A stretch of 64,000 nucleotides of DNA. It comes from Bacillus pumilus. GTDB lineage: Bacteria > Bacillota > Bacilli > Bacillales > Bacillaceae. The position numbers and the translations under genes were made by a program. The notes beneath the pieces are model-generated. The model saw only the letters and a program-made list of their open reading frames with translations, was not told the origin of the DNA and did no database searches. The DNA lies in NCBI RefSeq assembly GCF_024498355.1, contig NZ_CP101833.1, forward strand, positions 3,205,001 through 3,269,000, written 5' to 3'. Shown here in pieces: positions 25,370 through 34,785 of this stretch (position 1 is the first letter of the stretch; every line of letters begins with the position of its first letter).

Positions 25370-26635
25370 ATGAACAAATCAAAAAATCGTTGGCTCATTG
25401 CGACAAGTGCTGTGGGAATCCATTTATCTATTGGGTCTGTTTATGCATGGAGTGTTTTTACGAATCCTTTACATCAAACCTTTCAGTGGTCATTAACAGA
25501 AATAAGCCTCACCTTCAGCATTGCTATTTTATTTTTAGGTTTATCTGCTGCTTTCATGGGACATTTCGTTGAAAAGTATGGCCCAAGGGCATCGGGGCTC
25601 TTCTCAGCTATTTTCTTTGGCATTGGAATGACTGGGTCAGGGTTCGCTGTCCACATGTCTTCACTGCCTCTCCTCTATTTATTTTATGGTGTACTTGCTG
25701 GAATAGGATTAGGTGTAGGCTATATTGCACCTGTATCAACATTAGTCAAATGGTTTCCGGATCGAAGAGGACTTGCAACCGGTTTAGCCATTATGGGTTT
25801 TGGATTTGCTTCACTTATCTGCAGCCCAATTATTCAATTTCTCATTGAAAAAGTTGATATCGCAAATACCTTTTATATTCTTGGACTCTCCTATTTTACG
25901 ATCATGGTGATCTCATCTCTTTATTTATCACCACCAACGCCAGATGACATCAAACAATTTGACGTGTTGAAAACAAGTCAAAGAAAATTCCCTCAAGATT
26001 TATCACAGCTCACAGCAAATGAAGCGATCAAAACACGGCGTTTTTATTATTTGTGGCTCATGCTCTTTATTAATATCACGTGCGGAATTGCCATTATTTC
26101 AGTAGCGTCGCCTCTTGCTCAAGAAAGTGTTGGATTCACTGCAGGCGCTGCAGCTACTCTTGTTGGTGTTTTAGGTGCTTTTAATGGGCTAGGACGAATT
26201 GGCTGGGCATCCTTCTCTGATTATATCGGAAGGCCAAATACGTATACGATTTTCTTTAGTATACAGCTCATCGCTTTTCCCTTACTTCCCTACTTAAAAG
26301 AACCACTTATCTTTTCAATCGTGATGGCGATCATTTATACGTGCTATGGAGGGGGGTTTGCCTCAATTCCAGCCTATATTGGAGATTTGTTTGGTACGAA
26401 ACAACTTGGTGCAATACACGGTTATATTCTGACCGCTTGGGCCGCTGCTGGTTTAGCAGGACCTTTATTTTCATCCTTTATTCGAGATATAACAGGCAAT
26501 TACACACAAAGTCTCATGGTGTTCTCTGGCTTATTTTTCATTGCTTTTATCCTATCTCTTCTCATTCGGAAGGATATTCAACAGCTTAGAGAATCAAACC
26601 TTACTGCTACTTCTTCTGTCACAGCCCGTCCTTAA
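25370..26635 (+). CDS. OFA-family MFS transporter (oxalate/formate antiporter type)
   Basis: A 421-residue 12-TM major facilitator. The N-terminal segment GIHLSIGSVYAWSVF is characteristic of the oxalate:formate antiporter (OFA) family. Start ATG 25370 follows GGGGGGAA. Divergent from fdhD-moaA and 83 nt before the molybdopterin oxidoreductase, which suggests transport of formate or another small carboxylate used by that enzyme. The substrate is inferred from context only. Confidence 0.87.
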   Translation: MNKSKNRWLIATSAVGIHLSIGSVYAWSVFTNPLHQTFQWSLTEISLTFSIAILFLGLSAAFMGHFVEKYGPRASGLFSAIFFGIGMTGSGFAVHMSSLPLLYLFYGVLAGIGLGVGYIAPVSTLVKWFPDRRGLATGLAIMGFGFASLICSPIIQFLIEKVDIANTFYILGLSYFTIMVISSLYLSPPTPDDIKQFDVLKTSQRKFPQDLSQLTANEAIKTRRFYYLWLMLFINITCGIAIISVASPLAQESVGFTAGAAATLVGVLGAFNGLGRIGWASFSDYIGRPNTYTIFFSIQLIAFPLLPYLKEPLIFSIVMAIIYTCYGGGFASIPAYIGDLFGTKQLGAIHGYILTAWAAAGLAGPLFSSFIRDITGNYTQSLMVFSGLFFIAFILSLLIRKDIQQLRESNLTATSSVTARP

Positions 26636-26678
26636 TTTGAATTTGACAGAATCACAATCTACAGGTAATTTTTAGATA

Positions 26679-26692
26679 TGAAAACGCTTTAC
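26679..26692 (+). promoter_or_regulatory. Candidate CcpA cre site
   Basis: TGAAAACGCTTTAC agrees with TGWAARCGYTWNCW at 12 of 14 positions. It lies 25 nt before the start of the molybdopterin oxidoreductase, where CcpA binding would act as a roadblock. Carbon repression of the formate module is a plausible inference. Confidence 0.45.
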
Positions 26693-26717
26693 AAAGTAAT
26701 AGGAGGGTGATGATATC

Positions 26718-29066
26718 ATGGGGAAAACAAAACACAAGGGGCCTGTTAAACTCAACAAAAAACCCTCACCAAAGCTATGGGCCTCTTTTGCTCCTATGGG
26801 GCTTGGAAAAGTGAAACCTAAGCACATTCGGGATACGATGAAGGTGGCTTGGGAAAACAAAGATAACCTCCCTTACGCGTACCGTATTTTAACGCAGGGC
26901 GTTTGTGACGGCTGCGCCCTTGGTGTATCAGGTTTATACGATCAGACACTTGCAGGACCCCATATATGCACAACAAGGCTAAATGTGCTTCGCCTTAACA
27001 CAATGCCAGCTATTGACCCAAAATGGTTCGAAGATATTCATCAGCTAAAAAAAATGGATAGTACCTCTCTGCGTAAGCTTGGGCGTATTCCTTATCCACT
27101 GATCCGAAAAAAAGGGCAAAATGCCTTTACACGTATTTCTTGGGATGATGCATTAGATCAAATCGCTGCTAAAATCAAATCAATTGACAAACGACAGCTC
27201 GCTTTCTACTTAACAGCCAGAGGAATTACAAATGAAGTTTATTATACCGCTGCGAAGGCTGCACGATTTATAGGAACAAATCATATCGATAATGCTTCCC
27301 GCATTTGCCATTCACCGAGCAAAACCGCTCTTAAACGTTCCCTTGGCATAGGTGCTTCTAGCTGTAATTACAGTGATTGGATCGGAACGGATGTATTGGT
27401 TTTTTGGGGATCAGTCGCAGCAAACAATCAGCCTGTTTCCACTAAATATATGTACGCTGCTAAAAAGAAAGGAACTAAAATTATTGTCATTAATCCGTAT
27501 AAAGAGCCTGCGATGGAAAAGTACTGGGTTCCCTCTATTCCAGAAAGTGCTTTATTCGGAACAAAAATAGCTGATGATTTTTACCAAGTCAATATAGGCG
27601 GCGATATTGCGTTTATGAACGGCGTCATCAAACATTGGTTTGATATGGAGCAGCATGCTCCTCACTCCGCTCTTGACCATGAATTTATTCAAGCCCATAC
27701 AACTGGCATAAAGGATTTAAAGCAACATGTCGAACAGTTGAAGTGGGAGGACCTAGAAGCATCGTCAGGCTTGTCAAAAGAAAGAATGAAGGAATTCGCA
27801 GTCCTCCTTGCCAATGCCAATTCTGGCGTTTTTATTTGGAGTATGGGTCTTACCCAGCATCGATTTGCAACAGATAATATATCGCAAGTCGCAAACCTTG
27901 CCATGTTACGTGGATTTATTGGCAGAAAACATTGTGGCGTCATGCCGATTCGCGGACATAGTGGTGTCCAGGGTTCAGGCGAAATGGGCGCCGATCCATT
28001 TGTTTTGCCAGGCAGTGATTTTGATGAAGAGAATATTGAAAGAATTGAGAAGATATGGGGATTTGACATTCCGAAATGGCATGGTGATACCATCGGTCAA
28101 TCGTTTGAAAAGATGGCTCTCCCAAAAGAACACCCGCAAAAACTCAGCATGCTGTTTACTAGCGGTGGAAACTTTTTAGAAACGATGCCAAATCCAGAAG
28201 CGATCGAAAAAGCATTATCTGGGCTCGAACTCCGTGTCCATCAAGATATCATTTTGAATACCTCTACACTGGTAGAGGCAGAAGAGACGGTGATTGTTCT
28301 GCCTGCTATGACAAGGTATGAACAGCCAGGCGGCGGTACGTCAACCAGTACGGAACGCATGGTATATTTCAGTCCGGAAATTGAAGGACCTCGTATTGAA
28401 GAAGCCAGAGCAGAATGGGACATTTATATTGATCTTGCGAAAAGGGTCCGACCAGAGGATGCCGAGCTGATTCATTTTGAACATGCTGAAGACATTCGCC
28501 GCGAGATTGCCATCGCAAATCGAAACTATGATGGCATACAGCATTTGCGTCATAAAGGAGACGTTTTCCAATGGGGAGGCGCATGGCTTTGCGAAGATGG
28601 TGCATGTCCAACACCGGACGGCAAGGGACACCTTCTTCCTGCCCAGCTGCCTCAATACCGGAAAACTGAGGGGCATTTCAATATTACGACAAGACGAGGT
28701 AAACAATTTAACTCTATGATCTACAGTGAAAAGGATGCCTTTAATGGCGGAAAGCGTCATTCTATCTTGATGAATGAAGAAGATGCAAAAGAGCTTTACG
28801 TCCAAGAAGGTGATCCAGTTGTTCTTTTTAATCAATATGGGTCCTATCAAGGAGCTGCTCAATTCGGGGAATTGAAGCGGGGAAATATCGCTGTTTATTG
28901 GCCTGAAGGGAACGTTTTAATTCCTAAAGGTGTTTATGAGAGCTATTCACAGATTCCAGAATATAATACGACTGCGATATTAGAAAAAGCCGAAACCTTT
29001 CATGCAAGAAAAGATCAGCACTACGTGGAGAAACGAATTGATGAATTAGAAACGACTTTAAATTGA
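26718..29066 (+). CDS. FdhF/YdeP-family molybdopterin oxidoreductase
   Basis: A 782-residue enzyme of the YdeP-type branch of bacterial formate-dehydrogenase-like molybdoproteins. The N-terminal CDGCALGVSGL segment and HICTTRL near residues 60-95 are family marks; a full classical four-Cys ferredoxin-like set is not evident. Other family segments are SRICHSPSKTALKRSLG and GVMPIRGHSGVQGSGEMG. The molybdopterin dinucleotide-binding domain is C-terminal. ATG follows AGGAGGG. Formate oxidation is possible but unproven for this branch. Companion genes are fdhD, moaA and the OFA transporter. Confidence 0.85.
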   Translation: MGKTKHKGPVKLNKKPSPKLWASFAPMGLGKVKPKHIRDTMKVAWENKDNLPYAYRILTQGVCDGCALGVSGLYDQTLAGPHICTTRLNVLRLNTMPAIDPKWFEDIHQLKKMDSTSLRKLGRIPYPLIRKKGQNAFTRISWDDALDQIAAKIKSIDKRQLAFYLTARGITNEVYYTAAKAARFIGTNHIDNASRICHSPSKTALKRSLGIGASSCNYSDWIGTDVLVFWGSVAANNQPVSTKYMYAAKKKGTKIIVINPYKEPAMEKYWVPSIPESALFGTKIADDFYQVNIGGDIAFMNGVIKHWFDMEQHAPHSALDHEFIQAHTTGIKDLKQHVEQLKWEDLEASSGLSKERMKEFAVLLANANSGVFIWSMGLTQHRFATDNISQVANLAMLRGFIGRKHCGVMPIRGHSGVQGSGEMGADPFVLPGSDFDEENIERIEKIWGFDIPKWHGDTIGQSFEKMALPKEHPQKLSMLFTSGGNFLETMPNPEAIEKALSGLELRVHQDIILNTSTLVEAEETVIVLPAMTRYEQPGGGTSTSTERMVYFSPEIEGPRIEEARAEWDIYIDLAKRVRPEDAELIHFEHAEDIRREIAIANRNYDGIQHLRHKGDVFQWGGAWLCEDGACPTPDGKGHLLPAQLPQYRKTEGHFNITTRRGKQFNSMIYSEKDAFNGGKRHSILMNEEDAKELYVQEGDPVVLFNQYGSYQGAAQFGELKRGNIAVYWPEGNVLIPKGVYESYSQIPEYNTTAILEKAETFHARKDQHYVEKRIDELETTLN

Positions 29067-29075
29067 TCTCCAACT

Positions 29076-29107
29076 AAAAAACAGCTGGGGGGTGTTTTCC
29101 CCAGCTG
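29076..29107 (-). terminator. Terminator between the oxidoreductase and the VWA gene
   Basis: The stem CAGCTGGGG/CCCCAGCTG has an A-tract (29076-29081) on the plus side, so it is a good minus-strand terminator for the VWA gene. It may also stop the convergent gene. Confidence 0.8.
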
Positions 29108-29118
29108 CCATTCACATC

Positions 29119-29793
29119 CTACTGACCAAAAGTGCTCGCTTCTTGTTGAAGAATCTGTTTCAATTCTTCTGCATTTGCTGCCGGTTGATATTGTCCACCA
29201 CCAGCTTTTGCAACAGATTTTAGACTTTTTGCTTCTTTTTCATTCACATCGAAGCCAATGATATTGACGATTGTATCAATACCGTCTTCATGTAATTCCT
29301 TTGCTGCTTGAGAAGGGCTTCCACCACACGTTTCTTCACCATCGCTGACAACATATACGATATTTTTCCCTTCAGCCTGGTGATCTTCAAAATCTTGTTT
29401 CGTATCAGTTAATGCTTTTGCTAGTGGTGTCCAGCCTGTTGGACCATACACATTCAGCGCTTGCTGAAATGTTGTTTGCTCATATGTTCCAAATCCATAA
29501 ACGGCTTCAGAACTTGCACATGAAACGGCTTTTCCTGCATTTTTATTGGTCCCTTCATGACCAAATACACGAAGCAGGACTTGCGTATCTTCTGATAAAA
29601 TACTTGCGAAGCTTTGAATAGAACGTTTTGCGATATCGATTTTCTTTTCTCCCTCAACCGATTGTGCCATGCTGCCGCTTAAATCGAGTAATATGACCAC
29701 ATGAGCAGGCTCCTGTTTTGTCACAGCATGAGCTGGTGAAGAAAGAAGCAAGACAAGACTAGCTAAAATGGTTAATACAATATTTTTTTTCAT
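29119..29793 (-). CDS. ywmC: Secreted VWA-domain protein (YwmC-like)
   Basis: A 224-residue exported protein: signal peptide with AHA-type cleavage site near residue 24, then a von Willebrand A domain. The MIDAS motif DLSGS is near residue 37; DGEETCGG follows later. The ATG at 29793 is 9 nt from GGGAGG; the TTG just before it is less likely. It is a tandem paralogue of the next gene and matches B. subtilis ywmC-ywmD. Ligand unknown; presumably a metal-dependent binding protein at the cell surface. Confidence 0.82.
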   Translation of the reverse strand: MKKNIVLTILASLVLLLSSPAHAVTKQEPAHVVILLDLSGSMAQSVEGEKKIDIAKRSIQSFASILSEDTQVLLRVFGHEGTNKNAGKAVSCASSEAVYGFGTYEQTTFQQALNVYGPTGWTPLAKALTDTKQDFEDHQAEGKNIVYVVSDGEETCGGSPSQAAKELHEDGIDTIVNIIGFDVNEKEAKSLKSVAKAGGGQYQPAANAEELKQILQQEASTFGQ

Positions 29794-29875
29794 CAATGAA
29801 AACCTCCCTTTTTACATTTGTACAGAAAAAGAGAAACGAAAGCATAAATCAATCGTTTCCCTTTTGTTCAACAAG

Positions 29876-30574
29876 TTATTCGTGTAGTTTTAATGATTCT
29901 GCCGTTAAGATAGAACCCATTTCTTTACCAGTACTTGCTTGGTAGTAGTGACCTTTACCAGCTTTGGCTACTTGCTTTAATTGGCCTTCATAGCCATCGT
30001 TAAAGTCTAATCCGATGACATTGACAACAGTAGATCCTTTTGATTGATGCAATTCTTTTGCTACCTTCACAGGATCTCCGCCACAAGTTTCTTCACCATC
30101 AGTAATTAAATACACAATATGTTTTGTTCCCTCATGAAGCTGCTTATCCGTTTGCTTTGCACTTTCAAGGGCACGTGCAATCGGTGTCCAGCCGTTTGGT
30201 CCAAGTCCGTTTAAAGAGTTTTCAAAGCTTTGCTTTTCGTAAGGCTGTACGCCGTAAACTCCTCTAATGACTTCACATGATTGAGCTTTACCTGAATTTT
30301 TGTTGTTTCCTTCAGAACCAAACAAGCTCATACGAATTTTAGCGTCTTTCGGAAGTGACTGGGCAAATTTAAATACCTCTTGTTTTGCGAGATCAAATTT
30401 GCGCTCTCCATCTACTTTTCTTGCCATGCTTCCACTTGCATCAAGTAAAATTGTGACTCTTACATCATTCTTATGTTTTTTGGCTGCTGTTGCTTCTGCA
30501 AACACTGGTGAAGAGATTGACATGGATAATGTCAATACAGCTAAGGCTACGAGTGTAAATACTTTTTTCAACAT
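29876..30574 (-). CDS. ywmD: Secreted VWA-domain protein (YwmD-like)
   Basis: A 232-residue exported VWA protein. Signal peptide ends SSPVFA, the MIDAS motif is DASGS, and the late DGEETCGGDP matches its neighbour. The second ATG (30574) is chosen because the AAGGAGG site abuts the first (30583). Tandem duplicate of the downstream gene with 82 nt between them. The two share a conserved pair of cysteines (SC...ETCGG), possibly a disulfide. Function unknown. Confidence 0.82.
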   Translation of the reverse strand: MLKKVFTLVALAVLTLSMSISSPVFAEATAAKKHKNDVRVTILLDASGSMARKVDGERKFDLAKQEVFKFAQSLPKDAKIRMSLFGSEGNNKNSGKAQSCEVIRGVYGVQPYEKQSFENSLNGLGPNGWTPIARALESAKQTDKQLHEGTKHIVYLITDGEETCGGDPVKVAKELHQSKGSTVVNVIGLDFNDGYEGQLKQVAKAGKGHYYQASTGKEMGSILTAESLKLHE

Positions 30575-30897
30575 ACTTTTCATTCCTCCTTATGTATTTA
30601 ATTGAAACATCTTAATCGTAAATTATTCTTTCTTGGAATGGTATAGGACTCGATCCCTTTTTCTCTTTCATCGAAATCACTAAAATTCTGTCAGATGTCT
30701 AGATATTTTCACCTAACGCATCATTTATCCCTTCGTTTTCTCTGTCTTTCGAGGGACTTTGTATCGGCCATCGGTTCTTGTCAGGACATAAATGTTTAAG
30801 ATTTCCTGACCTGCATCTTAAGTCGCAATTTGACACATTCTGTTCAAACCTCTTTGAACAAACAAAAAGATGCCCCGTTTCTGAGGCACCTTTTCTT
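30575..30897. other. Intergenic region spoIID / ywmD
   Basis: No supported gene. It holds the ywmD ribosome site (AAGGAGG), a 7-bp inverted repeat GTCAGGA...TCCTGAC around 30809-30840, and the spoIID terminator at its right edge. I could not place a convincing ywmD promoter. Confidence 0.5.
30864..30894 (-). terminator. spoIID terminator
   Basis: Minus strand: AAAGGTGCC paired, with one mismatch, to GGCATCTTT, followed by a U-run. It directly follows the spoIID stop. Confidence 0.6.
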
Positions 30898-31923
30898 TTA
30901 TTTTTTAGCCATATACGTGTTGAGAAAACGATCAGCTGATTCAATTTGAATCCCTTTATAATAATGTTTCACAATGGCTTCTACTTTTTTGCCTGACTGC
31001 GCCATATAATGCGCACCATATTGGCTCATCCCTACACCATGGCCGTATCCTTTTGTCGTGATCACAATTTGCTGGCCCTTTCTTTCCCATGTAAAATCTG
31101 CAGAGTGAAGTCCCAGTGATTCTCGAATGTCTCTGCCTGTCAGTGTTTTACCGTTTATCACGGCTTTTGCTACTTGGTTTCCTGGTGTCCGCTCTACAAT
31201 CTCTCCTACCTGAGCCTGCTGACTGAGGGTCACACCTAGTTTTTGCTGAAATTCACTAACCGTGATGGTCTTCGTGTTTTGAAATTTTGGTGATTTTTCG
31301 TCCCATTTACTTGAGACACTTTTCAAATAAGGGATTTCATTTTTCCAATAGGCTTCTGCATTTTCAGTTTTCCCATTACTTGTAGAAAAGAAAGAAGCAT
31401 CAATTGGTTTTTCGTCATAGGTCAGCACTTTCCCTTGTGTGCTGGCGACAGCTTCTGTGACCTTTTTTAATTTCCAGTTGTACGCTTTCCCCCAAATTTT
31501 CTTGAGTTCCTGCTTATTTTTGTAGACTTGGAACATTTGTGTGTCATCTACAAGAGAGCCCTTTGGTGATTTGACGGCCTTATCGATGATCATTTGTCTG
31601 ACGATATACGTTCTAGCAGCGAGTGCCTGTGCCTTGAGCGCCTCCATTTCAAAATCAGCTGGCATTTCAGAAGCTACGACACCGATCACATACTCTTCTA
31701 GGGGAATGTTTTCTACCTGCTGATGAGTTGAACGATAGACGGGAATGGAGACGGGCGATTGCTTCAATTTGACTGAACCTTTCACTTCTTTTTTAACTGA
31801 TGGTTCTGCTGCTACGTGTTGGCTAGCCGCGGGTTTCCCTTGGAATGTCGGCAACACGAGTAAGGTTGGAATCATTAAAATGATGATGCATATTCCTGCG
31901 ATTGTCCATATCATTGGTTTCAT
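30898..31923 (-). CDS. spoIID: Stage II sporulation protein D (peptidoglycan hydrolase)
   Basis: A 341-residue membrane-anchored lytic transglycosylase of the engulfment DMP machine. An N-terminal TM helix (about 5-25) is followed by the SpoIID domain. The catalytic Glu lies in EYVIGVVASEMPADF near residues 77-91. A GYGHGVGMSQYGA segment is near the C-terminus. A strong sigma-E promoter is 36 nt upstream, so it is expressed in the mother cell. Confidence 0.95.
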   Translation of the reverse strand: MKPMIWTIAGICIIILMIPTLLVLPTFQGKPAASQHVAAEPSVKKEVKGSVKLKQSPVSIPVYRSTHQQVENIPLEEYVIGVVASEMPADFEMEALKAQALAARTYIVRQMIIDKAVKSPKGSLVDDTQMFQVYKNKQELKKIWGKAYNWKLKKVTEAVASTQGKVLTYDEKPIDASFFSTSNGKTENAEAYWKNEIPYLKSVSSKWDEKSPKFQNTKTITVSEFQQKLGVTLSQQAQVGEIVERTPGNQVAKAVINGKTLTGRDIRESLGLHSADFTWERKGQQIVITTKGYGHGVGMSQYGAHYMAQSGKKVEAIVKHYYKGIQIESADRFLNTYMAKK

Positions 31924-31958
31924 ATTTGGCTGCCCCCATTTGTCATTGAATCTCTTTT

Positions 31959-31987
31959 ATCCTATGGGCAAGGACAAGCTAATATGA
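31959..31987 (-). promoter_or_regulatory. Sigma-E promoter of spoIID
   Basis: Minus strand: -35 TCATATT, 14 nt, -10 CATAGGAT. It fits the sigma-E pattern KMATATT-N14-CATANNNT and resembles the B. subtilis spoIID promoter. Confidence 0.82.
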
Positions 31988-32134
31988 CAGCTTCTTTCAT
32001 TCATTGGACAAGACTTTCGATCATGCCAACATGCTCTTCACCAATTGATTTTACTGTTCGTCTTTATGAATAAAATTTAAAACGATTGGATACACTAATG
32101 ATAAGCTTTTGAAAATGAAGCATTCTATGATTCT

Positions 32135-32172
32135 AAAAAAAAAATCAGTATGCCCCAATGGACACACTGATT
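32135..32172 (-). terminator. murAA terminator
   Basis: The minus-strand stem AATCAGT...ACTGATT, with partly paired interior, is followed by a U9-10 run. Confidence 0.7.
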
Positions 32173-32181
32173 TCTTTATCA

Positions 32182-33489
32182 TTACGCGTTCAGATCTGAC
32201 ACAATTTGTTCTTGTGTAACATCAGCTGATTCATCTTTTACTCTTTCAATATCTGCACCGATTGCTGCAAGTTTTTGGTGGAAGTTCACATATCCACGGT
32301 CAATATGCTTCAATTCAGTGACACGTGTATGACCTTCTGCCACTAATCCAGCAAGTACAAGTGCTGCTCCTGCTCTTAAGTCAGTCGCTGAAACTTCAGC
32401 ACCTTGAAGTTGAACCGGCCCATTGATAATCACAGAGCGACCCTCAATTTTAATATCGCCATTCATGCGGCGGAATTCTTCAGCATGCATAAAACGGTTT
32501 TCAAACACAGTTTCTGTGATCATGCTTGTTCCGTTCGCACGAAGCAATAGCGCCATCATCTGAGACTGCATATCCGTTGGGAACCCAGGATGCGGCATTG
32601 TTTTTAGATCGATTGGCTTGAGCTCAGATGGTCCAATCACTCTTAAACCTTCTTCTTCTTCAATGATCTGAATACCCATTTCTTCCATTTTTGCAACAAG
32701 TGATGTCATGTGCTCTGGCACTGCGCCTTTTACAAGAACATTTCCTTCTGTAATGGCTGCTGCCACCATGAAAGTACCCGCTTCAATTCTGTCAGGGATG
32801 ATGTTGTGTTTTGCACCGTGAAGTGTTGCCACACCTTCGATTTTGATTGTACCAGTACCAGCCCCGCGAACCTTACCGCCCATGGCATTGATGTAGTTTG
32901 CCAAATCAACAATTTCAGGTTCTTTTGCTACGTTTTCTAAAATCGTTGTTCCTTCAGCTAGTGCTGCTGCCATGATGATGTTTTCAGTTGCACCCACACT
33001 TGGGAAATCCAAATAGATTTTTGCACCTTTTAAACGGCCTTCTACTTCAGCCTCGATGAAACCATTGCCTACTTGAATTTTAGCTCCCATTGCTTCGAAG
33101 CCTTTTAAATGCTGATCAATTGGTCTTGAACCAATCGCACAGCCTCCAGGTAATGCGACTCTTGCATGACCTGTTCTTGCTAAAAGTGGTCCCATGACGA
33201 GCACAGATGCTCGCATTTTACGCACATACTCAAACGGAGCCTCAGTTTCTAGTGCATGAGATGCATCTACTGATACTTCGTTATTTTCAAAATGTACTTC
33301 TGCTCCTAAATGACGTAACACTTCATTGATTGTATATACATCGGAGAGCGTAGGTACATCACAAATTACGCTTTTTTCTGTACTTGCTAACAAAGATGCA
33401 GCGATAACTGGTAAAACGGCATTTTTTGCGCCTTCTACTTTAACTGTGCCGTTTAACTTTTGACCGCCGCGGACGATGATTTTTTCCAA
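32182..33489 (-). CDS. murAA: UDP-GlcNAc 1-carboxyvinyltransferase MurAA
   Basis: A 435-residue first committed enzyme of peptidoglycan synthesis. The catalytic cysteine is in [15 protein letters not shown] (near 117), and the N-terminal substrate motif is GAKNAVLP. The start is TTG 33489 (MEKIIVRGG) with GGAGGGG upstream, as in B. subtilis. It follows ywmB and precedes spoIID. A second paralogue, MurAB, is encoded at 60056-61345 in this window. Confidence 0.97.
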   Translation of the reverse strand: MEKIIVRGGQKLNGTVKVEGAKNAVLPVIAASLLASTEKSVICDVPTLSDVYTINEVLRHLGAEVHFENNEVSVDASHALETEAPFEYVRKMRASVLVMGPLLARTGHARVALPGGCAIGSRPIDQHLKGFEAMGAKIQVGNGFIEAEVEGRLKGAKIYLDFPSVGATENIIMAAALAEGTTILENVAKEPEIVDLANYINAMGGKVRGAGTGTIKIEGVATLHGAKHNIIPDRIEAGTFMVAAAITEGNVLVKGAVPEHMTSLVAKMEEMGIQIIEEEEGLRVIGPSELKPIDLKTMPHPGFPTDMQSQMMALLLRANGTSMITETVFENRFMHAEEFRRMNGDIKIEGRSVIINGPVQLQGAEVSATDLRAGAALVLAGLVAEGHTRVTELKHIDRGYVNFHQKLAAIGADIERVKDESADVTQEQIVSDLNA

Positions 33490-33521
33490 GGTCTTCCCCT
33501 CCGCGTCCCAAATTCTCTATA

Positions 33522-34256
33522 TTAATATTCAGTCGTTACGATTGGTGTGCCAACCGTAATCGTATGATTTTCGTTCATTTCCGAACTTCTGATGGCAATT
33601 TGAACATTCATTTTATCATTTGAAGTCATAATGAACTGTTCCCACTTATCTGTGTAAGCGGAAAGCGACACAAAATTAGACTCAACGAGATACTCAACTG
33701 GTTTTGCTTGAAATTCTTTTGCTAACATTTCAGCTTTTTTTTGCAAAACAACATCCATCATACCATTTACATGACCATCGAGACAAGTAAAAATCACAAA
33801 TTTTTCTTGTAATATGCTTTTTGCATGACGTACGAACTGATCATATGTATGCTCCCAGGTATTCAGTGGGCGAGCACCTTTTTGCTCATATAATAAATAC
33901 GACTTTTGGTTTGATTTTGTGTCGGTCTTCACGAGTAAAATTTTCGATAAGGTATCATTTTTTTCATCTTTGTACATTCCTGTGACTTTGGTGACATGTT
34001 TCTCTTTTTTTTCGGTCCACTCATACTGTCGTAGTTCGTCTTTCAAACGTTTCACTTTTTTTGAAAATTGTTCGGATGAAATGTCTACATTTTTTTTGGC
34101 ATGAAGGGTCCAGCCATCGACTTCGATTTGCTGGTTTTTCAGACCTTCTGCTATTTGAGCGAGTGGGGAAGATTCTTCCGCACGAACACCTTGAATCATC
34201 AGAACAAAAAAAAGAATAAACGCAAATAATGGCCAGCCTTTCAAATAATTTCTCAC
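33522..34256 (-). CDS. ywmB: YwmB family protein (DUF1779)
   Basis: A 244-residue exported or membrane-tethered protein with an N-terminal hydrophobic segment ending at VRA (about residue 26). The remainder has alternating beta/helix character, as in the YwmB fold. GTG start behind GGGGAA. Located upstream of murAA and downstream of ywzB, as in B. subtilis. The function is not established; the conserved neighbourhood suggests a link to envelope or sporulation. Confidence 0.85.
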   Translation of the reverse strand: MRNYLKGWPLFAFILFFVLMIQGVRAEESSPLAQIAEGLKNQQIEVDGWTLHAKKNVDISSEQFSKKVKRLKDELRQYEWTEKKEKHVTKVTGMYKDEKNDTLSKILLVKTDTKSNQKSYLLYEQKGARPLNTWEHTYDQFVRHAKSILQEKFVIFTCLDGHVNGMMDVVLQKKAEMLAKEFQAKPVEYLVESNFVSLSAYTDKWEQFIMTSNDKMNVQIAIRSSEMNENHTITVGTPIVTTEY

Positions 34257-34384
34257 TTGTCATTCCCCCTTGCTACCAGTGTTGCCGCAAGGGGTTAAAT
34301 GCATACGTGGAAAAGTCAACAAAGGCCATGCTTTTGACACTTCTTTTTACGTTCCCGCAGAAGGCTTTAACCAAACCTTTTATG

Positions 34385-34615
34385 TTAGAACATATAAGGA
34401 ATTTGTCTGGAGAAATTTAAATAATCAAGGAAGAAATTGCTGACCGCAGATGCGATAGCAATGGTGATGAGCATCATCAGCAATCTTGCCTGAATGATTT
34501 TCCCTTTTTTAATCAGTGGATCAATATTTACGGCAAGCAATGCCCACCACGTAATGGCAATAAAAAATAGGTGGATCACAATACTCACAATTGCTTGTTG
34601 TCCTACGTCTTCCAT
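34385..34615 (-). CDS. ywzB: YwzB, DUF1146 small membrane protein
   Basis: A 76-residue protein with two TM helices (about 6-28 and 43-65). The N-terminal GQQAIVSIVIHLFFIAITWWAL is a DUF1146 hallmark. ATG behind AAAGGAGG. Function unknown. It sits between the ATP synthase operon and ywmB, a conserved location. Confidence 0.88.
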   Translation of the reverse strand: MEDVGQQAIVSIVIHLFFIAITWWALLAVNIDPLIKKGKIIQARLLMMLITIAIASAVSNFFLDYLNFSRQIPYMF

Positions 34616-34785
34616 ACAGCTGAATCCTCCTTTTATTTATTTCTGTAAAGGAAAACTCCCTTTCATTATATCCTCGAAAATCGGAAAGATGAATCATTTG
34701 GAAAAAAGAGCTACATTTAGTGTGAATCCCCTCTTATACTGTTGCCTAGGAGATGATATACTGCGTGTGGAAGGAGCTGATCAGT

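Noticed and set aside
30699..30944. Minus-strand frame of 81 codons between spoIID and ywmD
   Set aside because: It starts inside the spoIID coding end and runs through the spoIID terminator; composition is not protein-like.
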